Source: Deltaproteobacteria bacterium
GTDB taxonomy: Bacteria > Desulfobacterota > Desulfuromonadia > Desulfuromonadales > BM103
Length of the DNA stretch: 43,304 nt
Reading direction: 5' to 3'
Assembly (NCBI GenBank): GCA_005774545.1
Contig: VAUL01000022.1
Location: 1-43,304 of the forward strand
Shown piece after piece: positions 23,442-30,553 of the stretch. Position numbers and translations under genes: made by a program. Numbering within the stretch: position 1 is the first letter of the stretch; each line of letters starts with the position of its first letter. The notes beneath the pieces are model-generated. The model was not told where the DNA came from. It saw only the letters and a program-made list of their open reading frames with translations, and did not search any database.

Positions 23442-24512
23442 TCAGTTGTCTCCCAGCGCCCGGCCGCCGGCCTGCTTCAGCGTGGCATGGGCATGGCGCA
23501 GCATCCGCTCGGTGGTCTCCCAGCCGACGCACTTGTCGGTGATCGACAGCCCGTAGCGCAGGCGCGTCGGGTCGCCGAGCGGCTGGTTGCCGTCCTCGAG
23601 GAAACTCTCGATCATCACCGAGGAGATGGTCCGGTTGCCGGCCGTCAGCTGTTCCAGCACGTTGTGCAGCACCGTTTCCTGCCGGGTGTGGTCCTTTTCC
23701 GAATTGGCGTGGCTGCAGTCGACCATGATCGATTGCAGCAGGCCGGCCTTGGCCAGCAGTTCCTCGGTCTTGCGGATGTCCTCGGGGAAGTAGTTGGGGC
23801 GGTCGTTGCCGCCGCGCAGGACGATGTGCACATCCTGGTTGCCGAGGGTCGAGACGATCGAGGTGCGCCCGTCGTTGTTGATGCCGATGAAGTTGTGCGG
23901 GTGCAGCGCCGCCTTCATGGCGTCGACGGCGATCTGCAGGTTGCCGTCGGTGCCGTTTTTGAAGCCGACCGGGAAGGAGAGGCCGCTGGCCATCTCGCGG
24001 TGGGTCTGCGACTCGGTGGTCCGTGCGCCGATCGCCCCCCAACTGATCAGGTCGGCCAGGTAATGCGGCGTGATCGGGTCGAGCATCTCGCCGGCGATCG
24101 GCAGGCCGAGGTCGGTGATGGCGCACAGCAGGCCGCGGGCGACGCCCAACCCCTTGGAGATCTGGTGGGTGCCGTTCAGTTCCGGGTCGTTGATCAGCCC
24201 CTTCCAGCCGATGGTGGTGCGCGGTTTTTCGAAGTAGACGCGCATCACGACGAAGATCTGGTCCTCGATCTCGCGCGCCAGTTGCGCCAGGCGCCCGGCG
24301 TAGTCGAGGGCGGCCCTGGGGTCGTGGATCGAGCACGGTCCGACCACCGCCATCAGCCGGGCGTCGCGGTTGTGCAGGATCGAACAGACCGTCTCGCGGG
24401 CGTGGGTGACGAACTCGGCGCCGCGCTCGGACAGGGGGAAGACCTGCTTGAGATCGGTCGGGGCGATAATCGGGGTCAGGCTGCGGACGCGAAGGTTGCT
24501 GGTGCGGATCAT
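23442..24512 (-). CDS. aroG: 3-deoxy-D-arabino-heptulosonate-7-phosphate (DAHP) synthase, class I AroG type
   Basis: The enzyme condenses phosphoenolpyruvate with erythrose-4-phosphate, the first step of aromatic amino-acid synthesis. The 356-residue length is standard for the class I alpha (AroF/G/H) type. Visible family blocks are VVGPCSIHDPRAALDYA near residue 55, MRVYFEKPRTTIGWKGLINDP near residue 90, GARTTESQTHREMASGLS near residue 165, VGFKNGTDG, and VDCSHANSEK near residue 265. A GGAG ribosome-binding site precedes the ATG at 24512, and a sigma-70-like promoter lies further upstream. It is the first gene of an apparent aroG-hgcA-hgcB transcription unit. Which aromatic amino acid inhibits it cannot be told here. 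Confidence 0.95.
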   Translation of the reverse strand: MIRTSNLRVRSLTPIIAPTDLKQVFPLSERGAEFVTHARETVCSILHNRDARLMAVVGPCSIHDPRAALDYAGRLAQLAREIEDQIFVVMRVYFEKPRTTIGWKGLINDPELNGTHQISKGLGVARGLLCAITDLGLPIAGEMLDPITPHYLADLISWGAIGARTTESQTHREMASGLSFPVGFKNGTDGNLQIAVDAMKAALHPHNFIGINNDGRTSIVSTLGNQDVHIVLRGGNDRPNYFPEDIRKTEELLAKAGLLQSIMVDCSHANSEKDHTRQETVLHNVLEQLTAGNRTISSVMIESFLEDGNQPLGDPTRLRYGLSITDKCVGWETTERMLRHAHATLKQAGGRALGDN

Positions 24513-24547
24513 GGAGGACTCCAGTCTTGGGTGATCGCCGGCGGGGC

Positions 24548-24576
24548 ATTATCGCCGCAAGGACCAGAAAAATCAA
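24548..24576 (-). promoter_or_regulatory. Sigma-70-type promoter of aroG-hgcA-hgcB
   Basis: On the minus strand TTGATT (24576-24571) and GATAAT (24553-24548) are separated by 17 bases. Transcription would start near 24541, leaving a 5' leader of about 29 bases before aroG. It is divergent from the promoter at 24608-24637. Confidence 0.6.
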
Positions 24577-24607
24577 TGTCTTTGCCTTTGGGGGGCGAGG
24601 GCGGCAT

Positions 24608-24637
24608 TTGACTCCCGAACCGCGCCTGGGTTATATA
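24608..24637 (+). promoter_or_regulatory. Sigma-70-type promoter of yggT-divIVA genes
   Basis: TTGACT (24608-24613) is followed after 18 bases by TATATA (24632-24637), in an AT-rich patch unusual for this window. The start would be near 24645, about 50 bases before ATG 24695. Confidence 0.62.
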
Positions 24638-24694
24638 TAAATATTGGCGGACGACGGTTCTCCTTGTTATTTCAGCCGGTTTGCACGAGGTGCC

Positions 24695-24979
24695 ATGCTC
24701 CTTCCGTGGAGTTCCCTGTACCAGGCGGTGAACCTGGTCTTCCAGATTTACATTTTCATCGTGGTCGCCCGGGCGCTGATCTCCTGGGTCGGCCCCGACC
24801 CCTACAATCCGATCGTCCGTTTCCTTTGCCGGGCCACCGATCCGGTTCTCGACCGGCTGCGCCGGCTGCTGCCGCTGCAGTTCGGGGGCATCGACCTGAC
24901 TCCGGTGGCGCTGCTGCTGGGGCTCTATCTGGCGAAGGACCTGCTTCTCAACCTGATCGTCCAACTCGCTCGAGGTTAA
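24695..24979 (+). CDS. YggT family membrane protein
   Basis: ATG 24695 is chosen because a GAGGTG ribosome-binding site lies just before it; this gives 94 residues. Two membrane helices (about 10-30 and 68-90) flank the family core VVARALISWVGPDPYNPIVRFL and ATDPVLDRLRRLLP, the hallmark of YggT. YggT proteins are often encoded next to divIVA/sepF and DUF167 (YggU) genes, as here. They are linked to cell-division or envelope functions and osmotic response, without a defined activity. The stop lies ten bases before the divIVA ATG. Confidence 0.92.
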   Translation: MLLPWSSLYQAVNLVFQIYIFIVVARALISWVGPDPYNPIVRFLCRATDPVLDRLRRLLPLQFGGIDLTPVALLLGLYLAKDLLLNLIVQLARG

Positions 24980-24989
24980 AGGCTTGCCC

Positions 24990-25697
24990 ATGCGCATCAC
25001 CCCCATCGACATCCAGCAGCAGCAGTTCCGTTCCCGCCTGATGGGCTACGACAAGGCCGGGGTCGACGAGTTCCTGGAAATCCTGGCCGGCGAGATCGAG
25101 CGGCTGCTTCGCCAGAACCAGGATCTGCAGGAGGATCTGGCCCGTACCCGGAGCACTCTCGACGAGATGCGCGAGCGCGAGGCGACCCTGAAGGAGACGC
25201 TGCTCACCACCCAGAAGGTGACCGACGAACTCAAGGCCAACGCCCGGCGCGAAGCCGACCTGCTGCTGGCCGACGCGGAGATGCGCGCCGAGCGCATGAT
25301 GCGCAACGCCGAGGACCGCCGCCTGCAGCTGATCGAAGAGATCCAGGAGATCAAGCGCCAGAAGATCGATTTCGAGACCAGCCTGCGCTCGTTGCTGGAG
25401 AAGCATGTGCGCATGCTCGATCTGAACGTGCTGTCGATCGGCGACGAGCGGGCTGATGCCAAGCTGATTGAGGAGCCGCTCCCCTTCGACCGCCCCGCCG
25501 CGCCTGCGCCGTCCCCGTCGCGGCCGGCCGTACCGCCGCAGCCGCAGCCGCAGCCGCAGCCGGCTGCCCCCGCGCCCCCTGCCGCGCCGGTTCGCCCGGA
25601 TGCGCCGCGGCCCGTGCGGCCGCCGGCGCCCGTCGCCGACGACCTGACCTTCGACATTCCGCTGGTCTCCGACCCGGAGCGGAAACCGACGCCGTGA
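24990..25697 (+). CDS. divIVA: DivIVA domain protein
   Basis: ATG 24990 gives 235 residues. The N terminus MRITPIDIQQQQFRSRLMGYDKAGVDEFLEIL is the DivIVA lipid-binding domain, with the usual F-R-x-x-x-x-G-Y-D motif. A long coiled coil covers about residues 35-145, and a proline-rich, low-complexity tail runs to the end, including Q-P-Q-P repeats near residues 185-195. DivIVA proteins sense curved membrane at poles and division sites. The tail could recruit partners; this is inference. The stop overlaps the start of the DUF167 gene by four bases. Confidence 0.9.
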   Translation: MRITPIDIQQQQFRSRLMGYDKAGVDEFLEILAGEIERLLRQNQDLQEDLARTRSTLDEMREREATLKETLLTTQKVTDELKANARREADLLLADAEMRAERMMRNAEDRRLQLIEEIQEIKRQKIDFETSLRSLLEKHVRMLDLNVLSIGDERADAKLIEEPLPFDRPAAPAPSPSRPAVPPQPQPQPQPAAPAPPAAPVRPDAPRPVRPPAPVADDLTFDIPLVSDPERKPTP

Positions 25698-26020
25698 CCC
25701 CTTCGTGGCTGCGGCCGACGGCAGCCGGTGTCGAAATCCGCCTGTTGGTCCAGCCGCGCGCCAGCCGCGACCAGCTCGTCGGGGTGCAGGGCGACGAACT
25801 CAAGGTCCGGCTTGCCGCCCCGCCGGTGGAGGGGGCCGCCAACGCGGCCTGCTGTGCCTTTTTCGCCAAGCTGTGCGGGCTGCCGAAGAGTCGTGTTACA
25901 CTGGTCGCAGGAGAATCGTCACGGCACAAGCGCCTGCTGCTGGCCGGCGCCGATGCGGCTGCGGTGATTGCCGCCGCAGGGGTTGCCGGGGGGGTTGACT
26001 TGCCGGCCGCAAGTGATTAG
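25694..26020 (+). CDS. DUF167 (YggU) family protein
   Basis: GTG 25694 overlaps the divIVA stop and gives 108 residues. The family block LLVQPRASRDQLVGVQGDELKVRLAAPPVEGAANAA is clear, followed by LAKLCGLPKSRVTLVAGESSRHKRLL-like residues. DUF167/YggU proteins are small alpha/beta folds with no known activity and are commonly neighbours of yggT. The last 15 or so residues (after GAD) are Ala/Gly-rich and poorly conserved. Confidence 0.92.
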   Translation: MTPSWLRPTAAGVEIRLLVQPRASRDQLVGVQGDELKVRLAAPPVEGAANAACCAFFAKLCGLPKSRVTLVAGESSRHKRLLLAGADAAAVIAAAGVAGGVDLPAASD

Positions 26021-26057
26021 ATTACCGCCGCAATTCAGATCGGAGGTCGCAAGAGCC

Positions 26058-26312
26058 ATGCCTGTCTACGAGTACAAGTGCCACGATTGCGGGATCGTCT
26101 TCGAGGCCCGCCAGAAATTTTCCGATGCGCCCCTGACCGCCTGTACCGCCTGCGGCGGCAAGGTCGAGAAAATGATCTCCCTCGGCGGTTTCGCCCTCAA
26201 GGGCGGCGGCTGGTACCAGTCGGGCTACAGCGCCGGTTCCGCCCAGCCGGCGGCCTGCCCGAGTTCCGCCGGAGGCGGCTGCGCCGGCTGCCCCAAGGCG
26301 GCCAACGAGTAG
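26058..26312 (+). CDS. FmdB-type zinc-ribbon regulatory protein
   Basis: The 84-residue protein starts at ATG 26058 with GGAGG eleven bases upstream. It begins MPVYEYKCHDCGIVFEARQKFSD, followed by CTACGGKVEKMIS, the FmdB/CxxC-CxxC zinc ribbon with four cysteines (near residues 8, 11, 32, 35). The tail is Gly/Ser/Cys-rich (GGGCAGCPK), with three further cysteines typical of this group in Deltaproteobacteria. FmdB-like proteins were named as putative regulators of formamidase genes, but most have no known target. A terminator follows, so this ends the yggT-divIVA operon. Confidence 0.88.
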   Translation: MPVYEYKCHDCGIVFEARQKFSDAPLTACTACGGKVEKMISLGGFALKGGGWYQSGYSAGSAQPAACPSSAGGGCAGCPKAANE

Positions 26313-26349
26313 GCGCAGGCGCGCCGCGCCTGCGGCCTGTCAGCCCCGA

Positions 26350-26380
26350 CGCCCCGGCCCTGCAGGCCGGGGCGTTTTTT
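26350..26380 (+). terminator. Rho-independent terminator after the zinc-ribbon gene
   Basis: CGCCCCGGCC (26350-26359) pairs with GGCCGGGGCG (26365-26374) around a five-base loop, followed by six T (26375-26380). A second small hairpin, GCAGGCGC with GCGCCTGC (26315-26333), lies just upstream. Confidence 0.9.
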
Positions 26381-26405
26381 GCTGCCGTTCTACCGTCGCC
26401 CCGCC

Positions 26406-26435
26406 TTTACAATCGCCCCGCCCTGTGTTTATAGT
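26406..26435 (+). promoter_or_regulatory. Sigma-70-type promoter of the folD-met-gcv genes
   Basis: TTTACA (26406-26411) and TATAGT (26430-26435) are 18 bases apart, directly after the terminator. The predicted start is near 26442, leaving about 24 bases before the folD ATG. Confidence 0.6.
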
Positions 26436-26465
26436 CACATTTTGACTTCCTGGGAGGTGCGATGC

Positions 26466-27314
26466 ATGGACAAGATCATTGACGGCAAGGCGATTGCCGA
26501 GAACATTCGCGGAGAGATCGCGGTTGCGGTCGAAGGGTTGAAGAGCAGGGGGGTGACCCCGGGGCTGGCGGTGGTACTGGTCGGCGAGGATCCGGCCAGC
26601 CAGGTCTACGTGTCGATGAAGAAGAAGGCCTGTGCGGCCGCCGGGATCTTCTCCGACGAGCACAAGCTCCCGGCCGAGACCACCGAGGCGCAGCTGCTGG
26701 CGCTGATCGACGAACTCAACCGCGACGAGCGGATCGACGGCATCCTCGTCCAACTCCCCCTGCCGAAGCAGATCAACGAGAGCAAGGTCCTCGAGGCGAT
26801 CTCGCCGAAGAAGGACGTTGACGGCTTCCACCCCTACAACGTCGGCCGCCTGGTGACCGGCAACCCGCTCTTTCGCCCCTGCACCCCCTACGGGGTGATG
26901 AAGATGATCGAGCATACCGGTCTTGACCTGACCGGCAAGGAAGTGGTGGTGGTCGGCCGGTCCAACATCGTCGGCAAGCCGGTGGCGCTGATGTGCCTGT
27001 CCCAGCACGCCACGGTGACGATCTGCCATTCGCGCACGAAAGACCTTGCCGCCCAGGTGGCCAAGGCCGACGTGCTGATCGCCGCGGTCGGCCAGCCGGA
27101 GATGATCAAGGGGCGCTGGATCAAGCCGGGGGCGGTGGTCATCGACGTCGGCGTCAACCGGGTCGGCGAGAAGAAGCTGGTCGGCGACGTCGAGTTCGAT
27201 GCGGCCCTGGAGCGCGCCGGGGCGATCACTCCGGTGCCGGGCGGGGTCGGGCCGATGACCATCGCCATGCTCCTCTACAACACGCTGGAAAGCGCCCGCC
27301 GCCGGGCCGGCTGA
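26466..27314 (+). CDS. folD: FolD, methylene-THF dehydrogenase / methenyl-THF cyclohydrolase
   Basis: The bifunctional enzyme interconverts 5,10-methylene-, methenyl- and 10-formyl-tetrahydrofolate using NADP(H). ATG 26466 is preceded by GGGAGG and gives 282 residues, the normal length. Catalytic features are visible: Tyr48 and Lys52 in [19 protein letters not shown] near residue 95, [13 protein letters not shown] near residue 118, PCTPYGVM, and the nucleotide-binding block [13 protein letters not shown] near residue 160, with [10 protein letters not shown] near the end. It is the first gene of a one-carbon cluster with metV, metF and gcvTHP. Confidence 0.97.
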   Translation: MDKIIDGKAIAENIRGEIAVAVEGLKSRGVTPGLAVVLVGEDPASQVYVSMKKKACAAAGIFSDEHKLPAETTEAQLLALIDELNRDERIDGILVQLPLPKQINESKVLEAISPKKDVDGFHPYNVGRLVTGNPLFRPCTPYGVMKMIEHTGLDLTGKEVVVVGRSNIVGKPVALMCLSQHATVTICHSRTKDLAAQVAKADVLIAAVGQPEMIKGRWIKPGAVVIDVGVNRVGEKKLVGDVEFDAALERAGAITPVPGGVGPMTIAMLLYNTLESARRRAG

Positions 27315-27318
27315 CCGC

Positions 27319-27963
27319 ATGATCATCAGCGAAGCCAAGCCGCTTGCCGAACTGCAGGAAGTGCTGGCCCCTTTCGGCAGGCTCTTCCTGGTCGGCTGCG
27401 CGGCCTGCGCCACGGCGTGCAAGGCCGGCGGCGAGGAGGAAGTGTTCCGCTTCCAGGAGTGGATGGCCGGGCAGGGGAAGGAGACCACCGGCAGCGTCAT
27501 TATCGACGAGGCCTGTCACATCCAGCGTGCCGCCCGCGATCTGCGCCACCATGCGCAGGCCGTCGCCGCCGCCGATGCCCTGGTGGTGCTGGCCTGCGGT
27601 TCGGGGGTGCAGTCGATCTCCAGCAACACCGACAAGCGCGTGATCGGCGCGCTCAACTCCCTGTTTCTCGGCAACGTCCGGCGTTTCGGCCAGTACGAGG
27701 AGATGTGCTCGCTGTGCGGCGACTGCATCCTCAACGAGACCGCCGGCATCTGCCCGGTGACCAACTGCGCCAAGGGGCTGCTCAACGGCCCGTGCGGCGG
27801 GATGAAGGCGGGGCGCTGCGAAATCGACGGCGAACTTGACTGCGCCTGGCGGCTGATCTTCGAACGGCTCCAGCGCCAGCAGCGCCCGGGGGTGTTCGCC
27901 CGGCGCGTGCCGCCGAAAGCCTGGAGCCGCCGGCGCAAGCCGGGCCGGCACAAAATCAGATAG
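27319..27963 (+). CDS. metV: MetV-type partner of methylenetetrahydrofolate reductase
   Basis: The 214-residue protein matches the MTHFR C-terminal-domain family (MetV). Conserved cysteines occur in GCAACATACKAGGEEEV near residue 27, CGSGVQ near residue 93, and a C-terminal zinc or cluster motif EEMCSLCGDCILNETAGICPVTNCAKGLLNGPCGG (residues about 130-160). In acetogens and related anaerobes MetV forms a complex with a short MetF lacking the FAD/NADH regulatory parts. Here metV directly precedes metF, separated only by a 49-base gap containing a strong hairpin. It starts four bases after folD. The tail is strongly basic (SRRRKPGRHK). Confidence 0.88.
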   Translation: MIISEAKPLAELQEVLAPFGRLFLVGCAACATACKAGGEEEVFRFQEWMAGQGKETTGSVIIDEACHIQRAARDLRHHAQAVAAADALVVLACGSGVQSISSNTDKRVIGALNSLFLGNVRRFGQYEEMCSLCGDCILNETAGICPVTNCAKGLLNGPCGGMKAGRCEIDGELDCAWRLIFERLQRQQRPGVFARRVPPKAWSRRRKPGRHKIR

Positions 27964-27965
27964 GT

Positions 27966-28000
27966 CTTATAGGTCCTGTTGGACTCACAGGCCCTATAAG
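27966..28000 (+). repeat. Strong hairpin between metV and metF
   Basis: CTTATAGGTCCTGT (27966-27979) pairs with ACAGGCCCTATAAG (27987-28000): 13 of 14 pairs with a seven-base loop. The 3' arm overlaps the AAGG that could serve as the metF ribosome-binding site (27998-28001). No T-run follows, so it is not a simple terminator. Confidence 0.8.
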
Positions 28001-28012
28001 GTTGATGGCGCT

Positions 28013-28867
28013 ATGTCCCAACTTTCCCAAAATCTCGCCGCCGGCGAATTTGTCGTCACCGCCGAGGTCGCCCCGCCCAAGGGGATCGATCTGGCCCCGG
28101 TGCTGGCCACCGCGGAGAAGCTCCAGGGGGTGACGGCCGTCAATGTCACCGACAACCAGGGGGCCAACATGCGCCTGTGTGCCCTGGTGCTGGCCGGCGA
28201 GCTTCGGCGGCGCGGCATCGAGCCGGTGCTGCAGCTGACCTGCCGCGACCGCAACCGGGTGGCGCTGCAGTCGGACCTGCTCGGCGCCGCGGCACTGGGG
28301 ATCGAGAACGTGCTGCTCCTTTCCGGGGACCACAGCAAGTTCGGCGACCACCCCGACGCCCGCCCGGTGTTCGATCTCGACGCGGTACAACTGCTCGACG
28401 TCGTGGCCGGACTGAACCGCGGCGTCGACATGGCCGGCAAGCCGCTGGCCGGCACCCCCCGCTTCTTCCCGGGGGCGGCGGTCAACCCGGCGGCCGAGCC
28501 GTTCGAGCTGGTGCTGCAGAAGGTGCGCAAGAAGGTCGACGGCGGAGCCCGCTTCTTCCAGACCCAGGCGGTCTTCACCCGCGTCGAACTGGAGCGGCTG
28601 GCGGCTGCAGTCGCGCCGCTGAACGTACCGGTGCTGGCCGGCGTTCTGCTGGTGCGCAGTGCGAAGATGGCGCGCTTCCTCAACAGCAGCATCCCCGGCA
28701 TGTGCGTTCCCGACGAGGTGGTCGCCCGTCTCGAACAGGCTGCCGATCCCCTGCTCGAGGGGGTGGCGATCGCCCGCGAGACCGTCGGCTGGGCGCGCAC
28801 GTTCTGCCAGGGAGTGCACCTGATGACCCTCGGGCACGACGAAACGATCCCGGAGATTTTACGCTAG
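28013..28867 (+). CDS. metF: MetF, 5,10-methylenetetrahydrofolate reductase
   Basis: MetF reduces methylene-THF to methyl-THF, the methyl donor for methionine and for corrinoid methyltransferases. The 284-residue protein shows the MTHFR barrel: FVVTAEVAPPKGID near residue 15, NVTDNQGANMRL, LQLTCRDRNRVALQSDLL near residue 74, LLLSGDHSKFGDHPDA near residue 104, and GARFFQTQAVF near residue 177. It lacks long extensions, as expected for the MetV-dependent type. A second short ATG upstream (28005) is out of frame. The start codon has only a weak ribosome-binding site, partly inside the upstream hairpin. An inverted repeat (28866-28889) overlaps its stop codon. Confidence 0.95.
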   Translation: MSQLSQNLAAGEFVVTAEVAPPKGIDLAPVLATAEKLQGVTAVNVTDNQGANMRLCALVLAGELRRRGIEPVLQLTCRDRNRVALQSDLLGAAALGIENVLLLSGDHSKFGDHPDARPVFDLDAVQLLDVVAGLNRGVDMAGKPLAGTPRFFPGAAVNPAAEPFELVLQKVRKKVDGGARFFQTQAVFTRVELERLAAAVAPLNVPVLAGVLLVRSAKMARFLNSSIPGMCVPDEVVARLEQAADPLLEGVAIARETVGWARTFCQGVHLMTLGHDETIPEILR

Positions 28868-28903
28868 GGGCGGGAGTCCATCCGCCCCTGCAAAGGACGA
28901 GCT

Positions 28904-30007
28904 ATGACCGATGGATTGAAGCAGACGCCGCTGAACGCGGCGCACAAGGCCCTCGGGGCGCGGATGGTCCCTTTCGGCGGCTGGGAGATGCCGGTGCAGT
29001 ATGCCGGTGTCATCGAGGAACACCTGGCCGTTCGCGAGCGGGCGGGGCTGTTCGACGTCTCGCACATGGGGGAGATCGAGGTGCGCGGGGCCAATGCCCT
29101 GGCCCTGGTGCAGATGCTGACCACCAATGACGCGGCGAAGCTGGCCGACGGCCAGATCCAGTACAGTGCCCTGTGCTATCCCGATGGCGGCGTGGTGGAC
29201 GACGTCACGCTCTATCGCAGCAGCGCCACCCACTTCCTCTTCTGCGTCAACGCCTCCAACACCGACAAGGATTTCGCCTGGATGCAGCAGGTTCACGCCG
29301 GGAGCGGCCTGCAGGGAGTGACCCTGGTGAACCGCAGCGCCGAGTACGGGCAGCTGGCTCTGCAGGGCCCGAAGTCGGCGGCGATCCTTGCCCGGCTGAC
29401 GACGACCCCGCTCGAGTCGATTCGCTACTATCACTTCGGGAGGGGTGAGGTGGCGGGGGTGCCGGCGCTGATCTCGCGGACCGGCTACACCGGCGAGGAC
29501 GGCTTCGAGCTGTACGTCCCGGCCGCCGAGGCGGGCGAGTTGTGGACCCGTCTTCTCGACGCAGGAGCTGGTGACGGTCTGCAGCCGATCGGTCTCGGCG
29601 CCCGCGACACGCTGCGCCTGGAGAAGGGCTACGCACTGTACGGCCACGAGCTGTCGCCGCAGATCTCGCCGCTGGAGGCGGGGCTGGGGTGGATCGTCAA
29701 GTTCGAGAAGGGCGACTTCATCGGCCGCGATGCGTTGCTGGCCCAGAAGGCGGCCGGCGTGCCGCGCCGGCTGGTCGGCCTGGTCATGGAGGAACGCGGC
29801 ATCCCCCGCGAGGGGTACCCGGTCTTTGCCGGGGAGCGGCAGGTCGGCACGGTGACCAGCGGCACCATGTCGCCGTCGCTCAAGACCGGCATCGCCCTGG
29901 CGCTGGTCGAATCGCCCCGTGCCGTGCTCGACAGCGAGCTGCTGATCGGCATCCGCGACCGCAAACTGCGGGCGCGGATCGTCAAGCCGCCGTTTGTAAA
30001 AAAATAG
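28904..30007 (+). CDS. gcvT: GcvT, aminomethyltransferase (T-protein) of glycine cleavage
   Basis: T-protein takes the aminomethyl group from lipoylated H-protein and produces methylene-THF and ammonia. The 367-residue length is typical. Landmarks are KTPL-like [23 protein letters not shown] at the start, [13 protein letters not shown] near residue 47, and the folate-binding-type segments [20 protein letters not shown] near residue 195 and [21 protein letters not shown] near residue 230. ATG 28904 has an AAGGA ribosome-binding site. No glycine riboswitch is present in the 36 bases before it; expression probably comes from the folD promoter. A palindromic repeat separates it from gcvH. Confidence 0.96.
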   Translation: MTDGLKQTPLNAAHKALGARMVPFGGWEMPVQYAGVIEEHLAVRERAGLFDVSHMGEIEVRGANALALVQMLTTNDAAKLADGQIQYSALCYPDGGVVDDVTLYRSSATHFLFCVNASNTDKDFAWMQQVHAGSGLQGVTLVNRSAEYGQLALQGPKSAAILARLTTTPLESIRYYHFGRGEVAGVPALISRTGYTGEDGFELYVPAAEAGELWTRLLDAGAGDGLQPIGLGARDTLRLEKGYALYGHELSPQISPLEAGLGWIVKFEKGDFIGRDALLAQKAAGVPRRLVGLVMEERGIPREGYPVFAGERQVGTVTSGTMSPSLKTGIALALVESPRAVLDSELLIGIRDRKLRARIVKPPFVKK

Positions 30008-30028
30008 TAGTTTGGCCGACAAGTCCGA

Positions 30029-30147
30029 GGCTGATCAAAAGGGTCCAGATGCAAGGCGCCCGAAAGCCGAGGAGTGAGGCGTACCGGAAGGTACGTCGCA
30101 GCGACGAGACTGAGAGCAACGCCGCAGATGGGCCCTTTTCATCAGCC
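30029..30147 (+). repeat. Dispersed palindromic intergenic repeat, copy 2
   Basis: This 119-base block starts with GGCTGAT and ends with its complement ATCAGCC. AAAAGGG and CCCTTTT pair just inside, and a central GTACC-GGAA-GGTAC hairpin is present. It is homologous to the reverse complement of 11582-11700. It fills most of the gap between gcvT and gcvH and ends just before the gcvH ribosome-binding site. Confidence 0.88.
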
Positions 30148-30162
30148 TTAAAGGAGGCAGCC

Positions 30163-30549
30163 ATGGATTTCCCCGAAGAACTCAAGTACACCGAAGAGCA
30201 TGAATGGGTGCAGGTCGAGGGCGACCTGGTCATCGTCGGCATCACCGATTTCGCCCAGGATGCCCTGGGGGACGTGGTCTTCGTCGAACTCCCCGAAGTC
30301 GGCGCCGAGGTCACCGCCGGCAAGGCCTTCGGCGTGGTCGAGTCGGTCAAGGCCGTCTCCGACATCTACGCCCCGGTTTCCGGAACCATCGAGGAGATCA
30401 ACGAGGAACTGCCCGACGCGCCGGAGGTCATCAACACCTCCCCCTACGGCGACGGCTGGATGATCAAGATCCGCCTCTCCGACCCGGGGGAGCTCGACGG
30501 GCTGATGGACGCGGCCGCCTACCAGGCCCACATCGCCGAGGAGCACTGA
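30163..30549 (+). CDS. gcvH: GcvH, lipoyl carrier (H-protein) of glycine cleavage
   Basis: The 128-residue protein has a strong AAGGAGG ribosome-binding site. [37 protein letters not shown] is the H-protein start. The lipoylated lysine is Lys63 in [14 protein letters not shown]. The C-terminal half keeps the family pattern N-x-x-L-P-D-x-P-E-V-I-N-x-S-P-Y-G-x-G-W. It shuttles the aminomethyl group between P- and T-proteins. The stop lies four bases before gcvPA. Confidence 0.97.
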   Translation: MDFPEELKYTEEHEWVQVEGDLVIVGITDFAQDALGDVVFVELPEVGAEVTAGKAFGVVESVKAVSDIYAPVSGTIEEINEELPDAPEVINTSPYGDGWMIKIRLSDPGELDGLMDAAAYQAHIAEEH

Positions 30550-30553
30550 GGCC

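Noticed and set aside
28866-28889. Hairpin AGGGGCGG/CCGCCCCT as a terminator between metF and gcvT
   Set aside because: The eight-bp stem is not followed by a T-run, and the downstream gcv genes have no visible promoter of their own. It is probably not a terminator.
28868-28903. Glycine riboswitch before gcvT
   Set aside because: Only 36 bases separate metF and gcvT, too few for a glycine aptamer, and no conserved aptamer pattern is visible.
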